DNA of 64,000 nt, taken from the NCBI GenBank assembly GCA_963659365.1, contig CAVKTI010000002.1, positions 29,271 through 93,270 of the forward strand, in the 5' to 3' direction. Positions 51,451 through 60,170 of this stretch are shown here, one piece after another. Numbering within the stretch: position 1 is the stretch's first letter; every line of letters begins with the position of its first letter. Source of the DNA: W0P28-013 sp963659365. GTDB lineage: Bacteria > Bacteroidota > Bacteroidia > Bacteroidales > Paludibacteraceae. A program made the translations under genes and the position numbers. Below the pieces are notes generated by a model. It worked only from the letters and a program-made list of their open reading frames with translations, did not search any database and had not been told where the DNA came from.

Positions 51451-53429
51451 AGGAATTCCTCTTCGCTTACGATTTTTATGCCTAGTTTTTCGGCTTTTTC
51501 GAGTTTGGCGGGGCCCATATTGTCGCCAGCGAGAATGAAACTCGTGGCGCCACTCACCGAGCCGACATTTTTGCCTCCATGCTGTTCGATGATGGCTTTG
51601 TACTCGTCGCGCGAGTGGTGGTGAAACACGCCGCTTATCACTATCGAAAGCCCTTGCAATGCGTCCGAAATGGGGGCGGCACTTTCGGCCATCTCCATTT
51701 GCAGGCCGTACCCACGCAGCCGCTCCACCAGTTGCTGATGTTCGGGTTTGGCAAAGTAGGCGCGCACGCTTTGGGCAATGCTTTCGCCGATGTCGGGCAC
51801 GGCCATCAGTTGGTCGAGCGTGGCGGCCGCCAGTGCGTCGATAGAGCGAAACGCCGCCGCCAGTTTTTTTGCCACAGTTTCGCCCACATAGCGTATGCCC
51901 AAGGCGAACAGCACGCGTGGGAACGGCACCTGTTTCGATGCTTCGATGCCTGCCCGTATGTTGTGCGCCGATTTCGCGCCAAGGCGTTCCAGCCGCGCCA
52001 AATCGGGTGCTTTCAGTGCGTAGATGTCCGCTACATTGTGCAGCAAACCGTTGTCGTAGAGTAGGGCGATGGTCTCTTCGCCCAGTCCGTCGATGTTCAT
52101 GGCTTTGCGACTGACAAAATGTTCCATTTTGCCTTTGATTTGTGGCGGACAGCCGTCCTCGTTGGGGCAGTAGTGTGCCGCCTCGTTGTCGTCGCGCACC
52201 AGCGGCGTGCCGCATTCGGGGCAGATTTTTGCAAAGCCCACTTTGTCGCCAATCATGATGCGTGCACCGCGATCGACACCAGTGATTTTCGGAATTATTT
52301 CGCCGCCTTTTTCCACATAAACCATATCGCCGATGTGCAGATCGAGTCCAGCGATGATGTCGGCATTGTGCAGCGAAGCGCGTTTCACCACAGTGCCCGA
52401 CAGTTGCACAGGGTCGAGGTTAGCCACAGGCGTAATCACCCCCGTGCGCCCCACTTGGTAACTCACCGAGTTGAGGCGCGTGCAAGCGCGTTCGGCTTGG
52501 AACTTGTAGGCGATGGCCCAGCGTGGCGATTTGGCGGTGTAGCCCAACGCCTTTTGTTGCCGCAACGCATTGACTTTCAGCACCATACCATCGGTCGCCA
52601 CAGGCAGATTTTTGCGCTCGGTGTCCCAATAGTCGATGTAGTCCAAAATCTCTTGCAATGAGGTGCATTTTTTCATCGCGTCCGACACTTTGAAGCCCCA
52701 CGAGGCGGCGTGTTGCAGATTTTCGTAGTGCGTTTGCGCGGGCAACTCCTCGCCGAGCAGATAGTAGAGATAGGCATCGAGTTGTCGGCGTGCCACTTCG
52801 GCCGAATTTTGCATTTTCAGCGTACCGCTGGCGGCATTGCGTGGGTTGGCAAAGAGCGGCTCTTCTTGTGCCTCGCGTTCGGCGTTCAGTTTTTCGAACA
52901 CTGCCCACGGCATCAAAATTTCACCACGAATTTCGAACTCTTTCGGATAGCCCGTGCCGTGCAGGCGCAGCGGAATGGAGCGTATGGTGCGCACATTGGC
53001 GGTAACATCGTCGCCGCGCACGCCGTCGCCGCGCGTAACGGCCTGCACCAGTGCGCCATCGCGGTAGATGAGCGAAATCGAAGTGCCGTCGTATTTCAGT
53101 TCGCACACCACCTCGAACGGCTCGTTCAGCCCTTTGCGCACACGCTCGTACCATTCGGCCACATCGGCTTCGGAGTAGGTGTTGGCCAGCGACAGCATCG
53201 GGTAGCGGTGTTCCACCTGCACAAAAGCGGCGTTCAGGTCGCTACCAACGCGTTGCGTGGGCGAATTTGGGTCGAAAAATTCGGGGTGGGCAGCCTCCAA
53301 CTGTTGCAGTTCGCGCAGTTTTGCATCGAACTCAAAATCGCTGATAGTCGGGCTGTTCAGCACATAATAGTTGTAGTTGTGCGTGTTCAACTCGCTGCGC
53401 AAACGCTCAATCTCTTCTCGTGTGGTCAT
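51399..53429 (-). CDS. ligA: NAD-dependent DNA ligase LigA with a repeat-coded C-terminal tail
   Basis: LigA seals nicks in replication and repair using NAD. The 676-residue protein has the adenylation Lys in CELKYDGTSISLIYRDG, the OB region (SYQVGRTGVITPVANLDPVQ), a zinc finger (CPECGTPLVRDDNEAAHYC), helix-hairpin-helix repeats and a BRCT domain from about residue 590 (ISDALQGLSIVISGVFHHHS). After the natural end near EEEFLEKL the frame runs on as EVRSEKLEVRSEE, coded by a 21-bp tandem repeat that is the same word as in nearby intergenic DNA. A TATCTTTG element lies at 53457-53464. Identification secure; the tail is an oddity. Confidence -1.
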   Translation of the reverse strand: MTTREEIERLRSELNTHNYNYYVLNSPTISDFEFDAKLRELQQLEAAHPEFFDPNSPTQRVGSDLNAAFVQVEHRYPMLSLANTYSEADVAEWYERVRKGLNEPFEVVCELKYDGTSISLIYRDGALVQAVTRGDGVRGDDVTANVRTIRSIPLRLHGTGYPKEFEIRGEILMPWAVFEKLNAEREAQEEPLFANPRNAASGTLKMQNSAEVARRQLDAYLYYLLGEELPAQTHYENLQHAASWGFKVSDAMKKCTSLQEILDYIDYWDTERKNLPVATDGMVLKVNALRQQKALGYTAKSPRWAIAYKFQAERACTRLNSVSYQVGRTGVITPVANLDPVQLSGTVVKRASLHNADIIAGLDLHIGDMVYVEKGGEIIPKITGVDRGARIMIGDKVGFAKICPECGTPLVRDDNEAAHYCPNEDGCPPQIKGKMEHFVSRKAMNIDGLGEETIALLYDNGLLHNVADIYALKAPDLARLERLGAKSAHNIRAGIEASKQVPFPRVLFALGIRYVGETVAKKLAAAFRSIDALAAATLDQLMAVPDIGESIAQSVRAYFAKPEHQQLVERLRGYGLQMEMAESAAPISDALQGLSIVISGVFHHHSRDEYKAIIEQHGGKNVGSVSGATSFILAGDNMGPAKLEKAEKLGIKIVSEEEFLEKLEVRSEKLEVRSEE

Positions 53430-53456
53430 ACGCTCTGAAAGGGTCGGTTTAACCTA

Positions 53457-53464
53457 CAAAGATA
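53457..53464 (-). promoter_or_regulatory. -7 element of ligA
   Basis: On the minus strand TATCTTTG fits TAnnTTTG, 27 bp before the ligA start. No TTG occurs at the usual distance upstream. Confidence -1.
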
Positions 53465-53655
53465 GCGTTTTTTTACGAAAAAGCAGTTTTTTGTAGCGAA
53501 AATTTGCAGAAAAGAGCAGATTTCCCCCTTAAAAACAAAGAAACTTAGAAACACAGAAACAAAAATTGCTGCCGCAATTTTGAAAAACTAGAAACCAGAA
53601 ATAAAAATCGCTTCGACAAAAAAAAACTGCCCATTGTGGGAGAGATTTTAGTGGG
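53465..53655. repeat. Intergenic stretch with module E
   Basis: A unique part (53465-53530) is followed by GAAACTTAGAAACACAGAAAC and E with loop TGCC (53562-53581), then CTAGAAACCAGAAATAAAAA. No gene. Confidence -1.
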
Positions 53656-53686
53656 TTGGGTAGTTTGTGTAAAAAGTGTATCTTTG
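53656..53686 (+). promoter_or_regulatory. Promoter of the cytosine methyltransferase
   Basis: TTG (53656-53658), 20 bp, TATCTTTG (53679-53686). The ATG at 53704 is about 11 bp from the expected start site, a very short leader. Confidence -1.
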
Positions 53687-53703
53687 TAGTTTGAACACAA
53701 AAG

Positions 53704-55038
53704 ATGTCCGAGTCGATGGGGACGGTGAAATTCATAGACCTTTTTGCTGGTATTGGAGGCATTCGCAGAGGTTTTGAGGCTGCATTCAACAAGTGTGGCT
53801 ACCAAACGGAGTGCGTGATGACCTCCGAAATCAAATCTCATGCGCAGAAAGTTTTGGCGGCGAACTATCGCAACGAAGAGATACACGGCGACATCACTCG
53901 CATCGATGCCAAAGCGATTCCAGATTTCGATTTTCTTTTGGGCGGATTTCCCTGCCAAGCGTTTTCGTATGCAGGCAAACGGCTGGGATTTCAGGACACG
54001 CGCGGCACGTTGTTTTTTGAGGTCGAGCGGATTCTCAAAGAAAAACGCCCCTACGGATTTATTCTCGAAAATGTAGAAGGGCTGGTTACGCACGACCGAG
54101 AAGATGCGCGCAAACCCATTGGCAAAACGCTCGAAGTGATTATCGGCAATTTGGAGGCACTCGGCTATCGTGTAACTTGGCGCGTGCTGAACTCTAAAAA
54201 CTTTGGCGTGGCTCAAGAGCGCAAACGCATATACATTGTTGGCACACACAACGAAAAAATTTCGCTCGACAATTTTGTAATTCAGCACGCCACGCTCGGC
54301 GACATTCTCGAAACTGGGCAGCCAACCATCGACACGCCATTCACACAACTTTTGATGGCGCATTTTTCGCCCGAAAAATTGTACGGAAAAAGCATCAAAG
54401 ACAAACGCGGCGGTGCCGACAACATTCACAGTTGGGACATCGAACTGAAAGGGACGGTAAGCGACGAGCAGAAAAAACTGCTGAATATGATGGCGCACGA
54501 ACGCCGCAAAAAGAAATGGGCTGCGATGCACGGCATAGCGTGGATGGACGGAATGCCGCTGACCACCGAAATGATAGAAGAGTTTTATCGGAACGACCAT
54601 TTGGCGGAGATGCTCGACGACCTTGTGACGAAAGGCTATTTGAAAAAAGAGTACCCGAAAAATATAGTAACCGAAAACACCGTTTTTGGCGAGCGCAAAA
54701 TAAGAGTTCAGGACAAAACCAAGAAAATCGGCTACAACATTGTGGCTGGGAAATTGAGTTTCGAAATAAACAAAATACTTGATCCACAAGGAATTACGCC
54801 GACGCTTGTGGCGATGGACATGAAAAAACTTTTCGTTGTCGATGGCGGCGGTGTGCGACCACTGACTTTGCGCGAAGGGTTGCGGTTGTTTGGCTATCCC
54901 GACGATTTTCAGTTTCCTGTAACCCAAGCAGAAGGCTTCGATTTGTTGGGCAATACGGTTGTAGTTCCCGTGATTGCCGCCGTCGCCGAGCGCATGGCGC
55001 AGGCATATACTCACCACCAAAATGCTGAAAAACAATGA
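53704..55038 (+). CDS. dcm: DNA (cytosine-5-)-methyltransferase
   Basis: The protein has 444 residues of the C5-methyltransferase family. Motif I is FIDLFAGIGGIRRGF, the catalytic motif IV is GGFPCQAFSYAGKR, motif VI is ENVEGLV, motif VIII is QERKRIYIVG, and the late motifs IX-X are around RPLTLREGLRLFGYPDDFQF and GNTVVVPVIAAVAERM. The variable target-recognition part is about residues 190-350. It has its own promoter and no adjacent restriction nuclease gene, so it may be a solitary methyltransferase or the remainder of a system. It lies beside ligA and the type III system but on the other strand. Confidence -1.
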   Translation: MSESMGTVKFIDLFAGIGGIRRGFEAAFNKCGYQTECVMTSEIKSHAQKVLAANYRNEEIHGDITRIDAKAIPDFDFLLGGFPCQAFSYAGKRLGFQDTRGTLFFEVERILKEKRPYGFILENVEGLVTHDREDARKPIGKTLEVIIGNLEALGYRVTWRVLNSKNFGVAQERKRIYIVGTHNEKISLDNFVIQHATLGDILETGQPTIDTPFTQLLMAHFSPEKLYGKSIKDKRGGADNIHSWDIELKGTVSDEQKKLLNMMAHERRKKKWAAMHGIAWMDGMPLTTEMIEEFYRNDHLAEMLDDLVTKGYLKKEYPKNIVTENTVFGERKIRVQDKTKKIGYNIVAGKLSFEINKILDPQGITPTLVAMDMKKLFVVDGGGVRPLTLREGLRLFGYPDDFQFPVTQAEGFDLLGNTVVVPVIAAVAERMAQAYTHHQNAEKQ

Positions 55039-55080
55039 TTGCCGCAGAAAAAGTTTACAAAGCACACTATGGGAAAGCAC

Positions 55081-55088
55081 TAATTTTG
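55081..55088 (+). promoter_or_regulatory. -7 element upstream of the LPS operon
   Basis: TAATTTTG fits TAnnTTTG. No TTG at the right spacing. The first gene of the operon starts at 55142. Confidence -1.
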
Positions 55089-55141
55089 CCGCGTTGGAAC
55101 GATATAAAAGAGAAATACAAAGCGAGAGAAAAGTAACGACG

Positions 55142-56149
55142 ATGCAGCGTTTTTGTCTTATTTTACTACTGATAATCAGCGCATTGTGCGGTTGTGAGCG
55201 GCTGAAAGAGCCGAGCAATCCCATTGTGTTCGAGGCGTGTGCGGCTATGCCCGAGGGGCGAGCGGCAGCCACGGCGTTTGCGGTGGGCGACAAAGCCTAC
55301 ATTTTGGGCGGGCGCACTTTGAGCAGCGATGCCTGCAAACAGCACCCCGAAGGCTACCCGACGACGGTGTGGCAGTACGACACCACAGCCAATGCGTGGA
55401 GCAACCTCGGCGAAGTGCCGTTTGGCGGTCGTGTGCATGCGGCGGCGCAGGTGGTGGGCGACAAAGTTTATGTGGGATTGGGGTTCAGCGGCGGCATCTA
55501 CAACACAGCAAACTATCGCCGCGACTGGTGGTGCTACACGCCCGCCACGCACAGTTGGCAGCCGTTGGACAGTTTTCCGAACGACTACACCGATGCCTGC
55601 GTCATGTATCATCTCGATGGAAAAATCTACGCCTGCCACGGATTTGGCACTTACGGCTATTCGCGCCAGATAGCGCAATACGACATTGCCAACGACAAAT
55701 GGACGCTCTACGCCGACAACTACAAGCGCGCGCCGTCGGTAATCAGTGCTGTAGGTGCGCAGGTGGGCGACCGCTGTTTTTTGGGCAGCGGCTGGAACGC
55801 CGACAAACTGAATGTGCGCCAGTGGTACGAGTTCGACCCTGCGAGCGACAGTTGGCACGAGCGCAAAAAACTGCCAGCAGGGCGCGTACTGTCCGCTATA
55901 ACGACCAGTCAACAAGGCATCTTTGTGCTGGGTGGGCGGCATTTTGGCGGTTCGCTCACCACGGGAAAACTGTACGACGAAGTGCTCGAATACAACATCG
56001 AAAGCGATGAGTGGCTGCTGCGCGGACATCTGCCCGGCGGCGCACGAGAAAATGCCGTGGCATTCACCATCGGCAAAAAACATTTTGTCGGGCTTGGCAA
56101 CGATGCCGACGAAAAGATTTTGAACGACCTGCACGCATGGCACGATTGA
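55142..56149 (+). CDS. Kelch-repeat lipoprotein
   Basis: The start at 55142 gives MQRFCLILLLIISALCGC, a lipoprotein signal with lipobox LCGC; the frame upstream to 54974 overlaps the methyltransferase gene and is not used. The 335-residue product has about six Kelch-type blades, for example AVGDKAYILGGRTL, TTVWQYDTTANAWSNLGEVP, VVGDKVYVGLGF and IFVLGGRHFGG, forming a beta-propeller. It overlaps the next gene by 13 bp and so is probably the first gene of the LPS/capsule operon. A surface or periplasmic binding role is likely; it resembles the sialate-mutarotase-like Kelch proteins only in fold. Confidence -1.
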   Translation: MQRFCLILLLIISALCGCERLKEPSNPIVFEACAAMPEGRAAATAFAVGDKAYILGGRTLSSDACKQHPEGYPTTVWQYDTTANAWSNLGEVPFGGRVHAAAQVVGDKVYVGLGFSGGIYNTANYRRDWWCYTPATHSWQPLDSFPNDYTDACVMYHLDGKIYACHGFGTYGYSRQIAQYDIANDKWTLYADNYKRAPSVISAVGAQVGDRCFLGSGWNADKLNVRQWYEFDPASDSWHERKKLPAGRVLSAITTSQQGIFVLGGRHFGGSLTTGKLYDEVLEYNIESDEWLLRGHLPGGARENAVAFTIGKKHFVGLGNDADEKILNDLHAWHD

Positions 56150-57600
56150 GAGAGATAGCGTTTGCGGCGGCACTTTGCGCTGCCCTGCCCGCCTTGGCGT
56201 GGAAACCGTGGCCGCTGCCCATGGATTCGGTCGACCGAGCGCAGGACACCATCGTGTATGGCGCAATGCTCACCGCCGTAACATCGACAGGCGACTATGC
56301 GCCGTTTTGGCTGCAAACCAACCGCAATGGCGCTATTTCGTACCGACCGCACAGCGGCAATTTGAGCGCATACATCGGCAAGGAAGCCACACGCCCCAAC
56401 CGTTGGTGGGACTACGATTTCGGACTCGAACTGGTGGGGCAACTGCATACCAAAGGCGGCATAGGATTTTTGCAGCAGTGCTACGGCCATGTGCGGCTCT
56501 ATGTGTTCGACATCACCGCTGGCATAAAGCCAGAAACATTTGGAAATCAGGACACTGAACTGTCAAGCGGCGGTTTTCTCTTCTCGCAAAATGCGCACCC
56601 GATTCCGCGCATCACCGTCGGTATCGACCGCTGGACGGCGTTTCCGTTTACCTACGGCTATTTGGAGGTGAAAGGCGGCATTACACACGGCTGGTTTGCT
56701 GACAACGAGTACATCAAAAACGGCTACCTGCACTACAAATTTGTGGGCGGTCGGCTCGGCGGGCAGTTGCCTGTGAACATCAGTTACGAGTTTCATCACG
56801 CGGCGCAATGGGGCGGCACATCGCCCGACTATGGCGATTTGGGCAATTCGTTCAAAGATTGGTTGCACGCCTTTTCGGCAAAAGCGGGCGGCACTATGGC
56901 CAACGACCAACTGAATGCGCAAGGCAACCACCTCGGGTCGCAAAATGTGGGACTGGACATCAAGTGGAAAGATTGGAAAATTTCGGCCTACTGGCAAAAT
57001 CTGTTCGAAGATGGGCCGATAAAACTGATTGGAACCTCGATGAACGCACCCGACGGCGTTTGGGGCGTGGTCGTTTCGCAAAAACGGTGGCCATTTATCG
57101 ACAAAATCTGCTACGAATTTGTGCAGACCACCGACCAATCGGGGCCATTCCACGATCGCGACGGACTGGTGTTTGGCGGCAGCGACAACTATTTTCAGAA
57201 CAGCATCTACCGCAATGGCTGGAACTATTTTCGGCGCACCATTGGCACACCGTTCATCACCTCGCCTGTGTATAACGCCGACGGCACCATCTACACGCTC
57301 AACAACCGTGTGGTGGCGCACTATTTCGCGCTGAAAGGCGATATTTACGGATTTCGCTATCGTGCTTTGGCGTCGTACGCAAAAAATTATGGCACTTACA
57401 GCACAGGCGATGCAACATTTTCGACCAATACTGCATTATTATTAGAGGTAACCAAACTTGTGCCGCAGGCGTGGGATTTGGAATTTTCGCTGTCGCTGGC
57501 GGCCGATTTTGGCACGCAGTTTGGCAACGATTTTGGCGTGATGGTGAGCATTGCCAAGCGCGGAATTATCTGGAGTAGCAACAAAAAATCAACAAAATAG
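56137..57600 (+). CDS. Wzi-like capsule-assembly outer-membrane protein
   Basis: I use the ATG at 56137, which overlaps the Kelch gene. The 487-residue product has a signal peptide (MARLREIAFAAALCAALPALA) and strand-rich barrel sequence such as YDFGLELVGQLHTKGGIGFL, PRITVGIDRWTAFPFTYGYL and VGLDIKWKDWKISAYWQN. FEDGPIKLIGTSMNAPDGVW and QTTDQSGPFHDRDG are typical of Wzi-family proteins of Bacteroidota, which anchor surface polysaccharide at the outer membrane. It sits first among the surface-glycan genes, consistent with that role. The anchoring function is known for the enterobacterial Wzi and inferred here. Confidence -1.
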   Translation: MARLREIAFAAALCAALPALAWKPWPLPMDSVDRAQDTIVYGAMLTAVTSTGDYAPFWLQTNRNGAISYRPHSGNLSAYIGKEATRPNRWWDYDFGLELVGQLHTKGGIGFLQQCYGHVRLYVFDITAGIKPETFGNQDTELSSGGFLFSQNAHPIPRITVGIDRWTAFPFTYGYLEVKGGITHGWFADNEYIKNGYLHYKFVGGRLGGQLPVNISYEFHHAAQWGGTSPDYGDLGNSFKDWLHAFSAKAGGTMANDQLNAQGNHLGSQNVGLDIKWKDWKISAYWQNLFEDGPIKLIGTSMNAPDGVWGVVVSQKRWPFIDKICYEFVQTTDQSGPFHDRDGLVFGGSDNYFQNSIYRNGWNYFRRTIGTPFITSPVYNADGTIYTLNNRVVAHYFALKGDIYGFRYRALASYAKNYGTYSTGDATFSTNTALLLEVTKLVPQAWDLEFSLSLAADFGTQFGNDFGVMVSIAKRGIIWSSNKKSTK

Positions 57601-57603
57601 ACC

Positions 57604-58209
57604 ATGACATTTGTAGAACTGAGCAACAAAATTTTCGACGAAGCAGTTGTCGATTACCACAAAACGGACTGCGTCGATCAGCCGATAGCCAACCCCTATC
57701 CGCTGAAAAGCATTGAGTATTATCTCTATCTGAAAAACTGGATCGACACTGTGCAGTGGCACTTGGAGGACATCATTCGCGACCCGCAAATCGACCCTGT
57801 GGAGGCGTTGGCACTCAAGCGGCGCATCGACAAATCGAACCAAGACCGCACCGACCTTGTGGAACTTATCGACAGTTATTTTTGGGACAAATATCACGCC
57901 GTGAAAACGGCTGCCGATGCCAAAATCAACACCGAGAGTCCTGCGTGGGCCATCGACCGTTTGAGCATTTTGCACCTAAAAATCTACCACATGCAGGCCG
58001 AAGTGAGCCGCACCGATGTGAGCGAGGCGCACAAAGCGCAGTGCCAAGCCAAACTGAATGTGCTGTTGGAGCAGAAAACCGACCTTTCGACCGCCATCGA
58101 CCAACTGTTGACCGATTTCGCGGCTGGCACGAAAAAGATGAAGGTGTACAAACAGATGAAAATGTACAACGACCCCGAACTGAACCCTGTTCTCTACGGG
58201 CAGAAATAG
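57604..58209 (+). CDS. DUF4254-family protein
   Basis: A 201-residue, probably helical, cytoplasmic protein with no signal peptide. The stretches YYLYLKNWIDTVQWHLEDII, LIDSYFWDKYHAVKT, PAWAIDRLSILHLKIYHMQ and KVYKQMKMYNDPELNPVLYG are those of DUF4254, a family typical of Bacteroidota LPS clusters beside GT9 genes. It starts 3 bp after the Wzi-like gene and the GT9 gene begins right after its stop, so all are co-translated closely. Function is not known; the neighbourhood points to LPS core assembly. Confidence -1.
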   Translation: MTFVELSNKIFDEAVVDYHKTDCVDQPIANPYPLKSIEYYLYLKNWIDTVQWHLEDIIRDPQIDPVEALALKRRIDKSNQDRTDLVELIDSYFWDKYHAVKTAADAKINTESPAWAIDRLSILHLKIYHMQAEVSRTDVSEAHKAQCQAKLNVLLEQKTDLSTAIDQLLTDFAAGTKKMKVYKQMKMYNDPELNPVLYGQK

Positions 58210-59199
58210 ATGAAGCGCATTCTCGTCATACGGTTTTCGGCGTTGGGCGATGTGGCGATGGCAGTGCCTGTGGTGCAGGCGTTGGCGCAGCAGCACCCCG
58301 ATTTGGACATTACCTTTTTGAGCAAACGCATGTGCGCGCCGCTGTTCGCCAAAATGCCGCAGAATGTCCACTTTGTCGGTATCGATCCGCAGGCGTTGCG
58401 AAGTTTCGGAAATCTGAAAGCGTTTGTTGTAAACGAACTGAATATCAGGCAGTTCGACTATGTAGCGGACTTGCACAGCGTGTTGCGGTCGTTCTACATC
58501 AAGTGGAAAGCGTGGCTGCACGGCGCAAAAATAGCCACCATCGACAAAGGGCACCCCGACAAACGCCGCCTGACGCGCGCGCACTGCAAACGCTTTGTGC
58601 CGCTGAAAAATTCGACGGAGCGTTACGCCGATGTGCTGCAACGACTCGGTTTGGCCGTTACGCTCGATTTCACATCGCTGTTTGCCACGAAACCCACCTC
58701 GCGCCACTGGGTGGGATTTGCGCCATTTGCACGGCACAAAGGCAAAATTTATCCGACAGAAAAGAGCGAAAAAGTGGTGGAACTGCTATCGCAGCGCGGC
58801 TGGACGGTCTATCTGTTTGGCAACGGCGAGCGCGAAAAGACGCTGTTGGAGAGTTGGGCGGCGAAATACCCGAATGTCGTTTGCACGGCTGGAAAATCGA
58901 CTTTGCAGGACGAATTGGAACTGATGAACGCCTTAGATGTGATGGTTTCGATGGATTCTGCCAATATGCACTTGGCATCGCTCGCCGCCACGCCTGTGGT
59001 GAGCGTTTGGGGAGCAACGCACCCATACGCTGGCTTTATGGGTTGGCACCAAAGCATGGACAACGCCGTGCAACTCGACCTGCCGTGCCGCCCCTGCTCG
59101 ACCTTTGGCAACAAACCGTGCCGCTACGGCGATTATCGCTGCCTTACGGGCATCACACCCGAAATGATTGTTGAAAAAGTGGAGAAAATTGCCCGATGA
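58210..59199 (+). CDS. Glycosyltransferase family 9 (heptosyltransferase-like)
   Basis: The 329-residue protein starts MKRILVIRFSALGDVAMAVP, the GT9/ADP-heptose:LPS heptosyltransferase signature. A nucleotide-sugar-binding part lies in the C-terminal half: VSMDSANMHLASLAATPVVS and WGATHPYAGFMGW. The usual core-LPS role is adding heptose to the inner core on the cytoplasmic face. A Cys-rich run, CRPCSTFGNKPCRYGDYRC, is normal for Bacteroidota members. The ATG follows the DUF4254 stop directly and overlaps the next gene by 4 bp. Confidence -1.
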   Translation: MKRILVIRFSALGDVAMAVPVVQALAQQHPDLDITFLSKRMCAPLFAKMPQNVHFVGIDPQALRSFGNLKAFVVNELNIRQFDYVADLHSVLRSFYIKWKAWLHGAKIATIDKGHPDKRRLTRAHCKRFVPLKNSTERYADVLQRLGLAVTLDFTSLFATKPTSRHWVGFAPFARHKGKIYPTEKSEKVVELLSQRGWTVYLFGNGEREKTLLESWAAKYPNVVCTAGKSTLQDELELMNALDVMVSMDSANMHLASLAATPVVSVWGATHPYAGFMGWHQSMDNAVQLDLPCRPCSTFGNKPCRYGDYRCLTGITPEMIVEKVEKIAR

Positions 59200-60170
59200 G
59201 CCGCCGTTTGCACTACATATTGACCAGCGGAAAAAATTCCAAATTCAACTATTATCTGCTCAACTACTTGCGGCTGCTTGTGCCGAACTGCCTCTACCGC
59301 AATAGGCGCAAGCGACTGCTTCGGACGATAGAGCAACGCCCCGACAAGGCGTATATCAAGCAGCGCATCGACTACTACAACCAACTGACCACGCCCACCA
59401 AACTGCCCAACGGCTGCAACCGCCTGTGCGACGAAAAATTAGGGAAGAAAGGCAAAGTCTATTACTTCGACAGCCGCGAAACGACGCGCTATTTTCCGCA
59501 GAATTACCGTTGGAACATCTGCCCCGGCGATATCACATACATTCCCGAAATGCCGAGCATTGTGAAGAGCCGTCCGCTGGTGGCTGGCAATCAGAACGGC
59601 ATTCTGCTGAAGATGGACAAGGTGCGCCATTTTATCTTCGTGAACGACAAGAAAGCGTTTGCCGACAAAAAGGACATGGTGATTTTTCGTGGCAAAGTGA
59701 AAGGCAAAGAGTCGCGCCGCCAGTTTATGCGTATGTATTTCGGGAATCCCATGTGCGACTGCGGCGATGTGAGCCGCAACACGCCCGACCCAGTGGCGTG
59801 GCAAACCGAAAAACGCACCATTGGCGAACACCTCGACTACAAATTTATCATGGCATTGGAGGGCAACGATGTAGCCAGCAACCTGAAGTGGGTCATGTCG
59901 TCCAACTCTATTGCCGTTATGCCCCGCCCCACTTGCGAGACATGGTTTATGGAGGGGACACTGATTCCGAATTACCACTACATCGAGATAAAAGCCGATT
60001 TTTCGGACTTGGAGGAGCGGCTGCGCTACTACATAGCCCACCCTGCCGAGGCCGAAGCCATCGTGCAGCACGCCCACGACTATGTCGGCCAGTTCTGCGA
60101 CAAAGAGCGCGAGCGGCTCATCGCCATCGGCGTACTCGACAAATACTTCAGCATGACCGAACAGCAATGA
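59196..60170 (+). CDS. Glycosyltransferase family 90-like LPS transferase
   Basis: The 324-residue product matches GT90/LpsA-type proteins: ITYIPEMPSIVKSRPLVAGN, MVIFRGKVKGKESRRQFM, KFIMALEGNDVASNLKWVMS and AVMPRPTCETWFMEGTLIPN. GT90 enzymes add xylose or other sugars, and the bacterial members act on LPS. No signal peptide or membrane segment is seen. It overlaps the GT9 gene (ATGA) before it and the kinase-like gene (ATGA) after it. Confidence -1.
   Translation: MSRRLHYILTSGKNSKFNYYLLNYLRLLVPNCLYRNRRKRLLRTIEQRPDKAYIKQRIDYYNQLTTPTKLPNGCNRLCDEKLGKKGKVYYFDSRETTRYFPQNYRWNICPGDITYIPEMPSIVKSRPLVAGNQNGILLKMDKVRHFIFVNDKKAFADKKDMVIFRGKVKGKESRRQFMRMYFGNPMCDCGDVSRNTPDPVAWQTEKRTIGEHLDYKFIMALEGNDVASNLKWVMSSNSIAVMPRPTCETWFMEGTLIPNYHYIEIKADFSDLEERLRYYIAHPAEAEAIVQHAHDYVGQFCDKERERLIAIGVLDKYFSMTEQQ

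Noticed and set aside
54974..55141. N-terminal extension of the Kelch protein
   Set aside because: Overlaps the methyltransferase gene in another frame; a lipoprotein signal starts at 55142.
53545..55293. 582-residue open frame opposite the cytosine methyltransferase
   Set aside because: Covers repeat DNA and the complement of a gene with all catalytic motifs.
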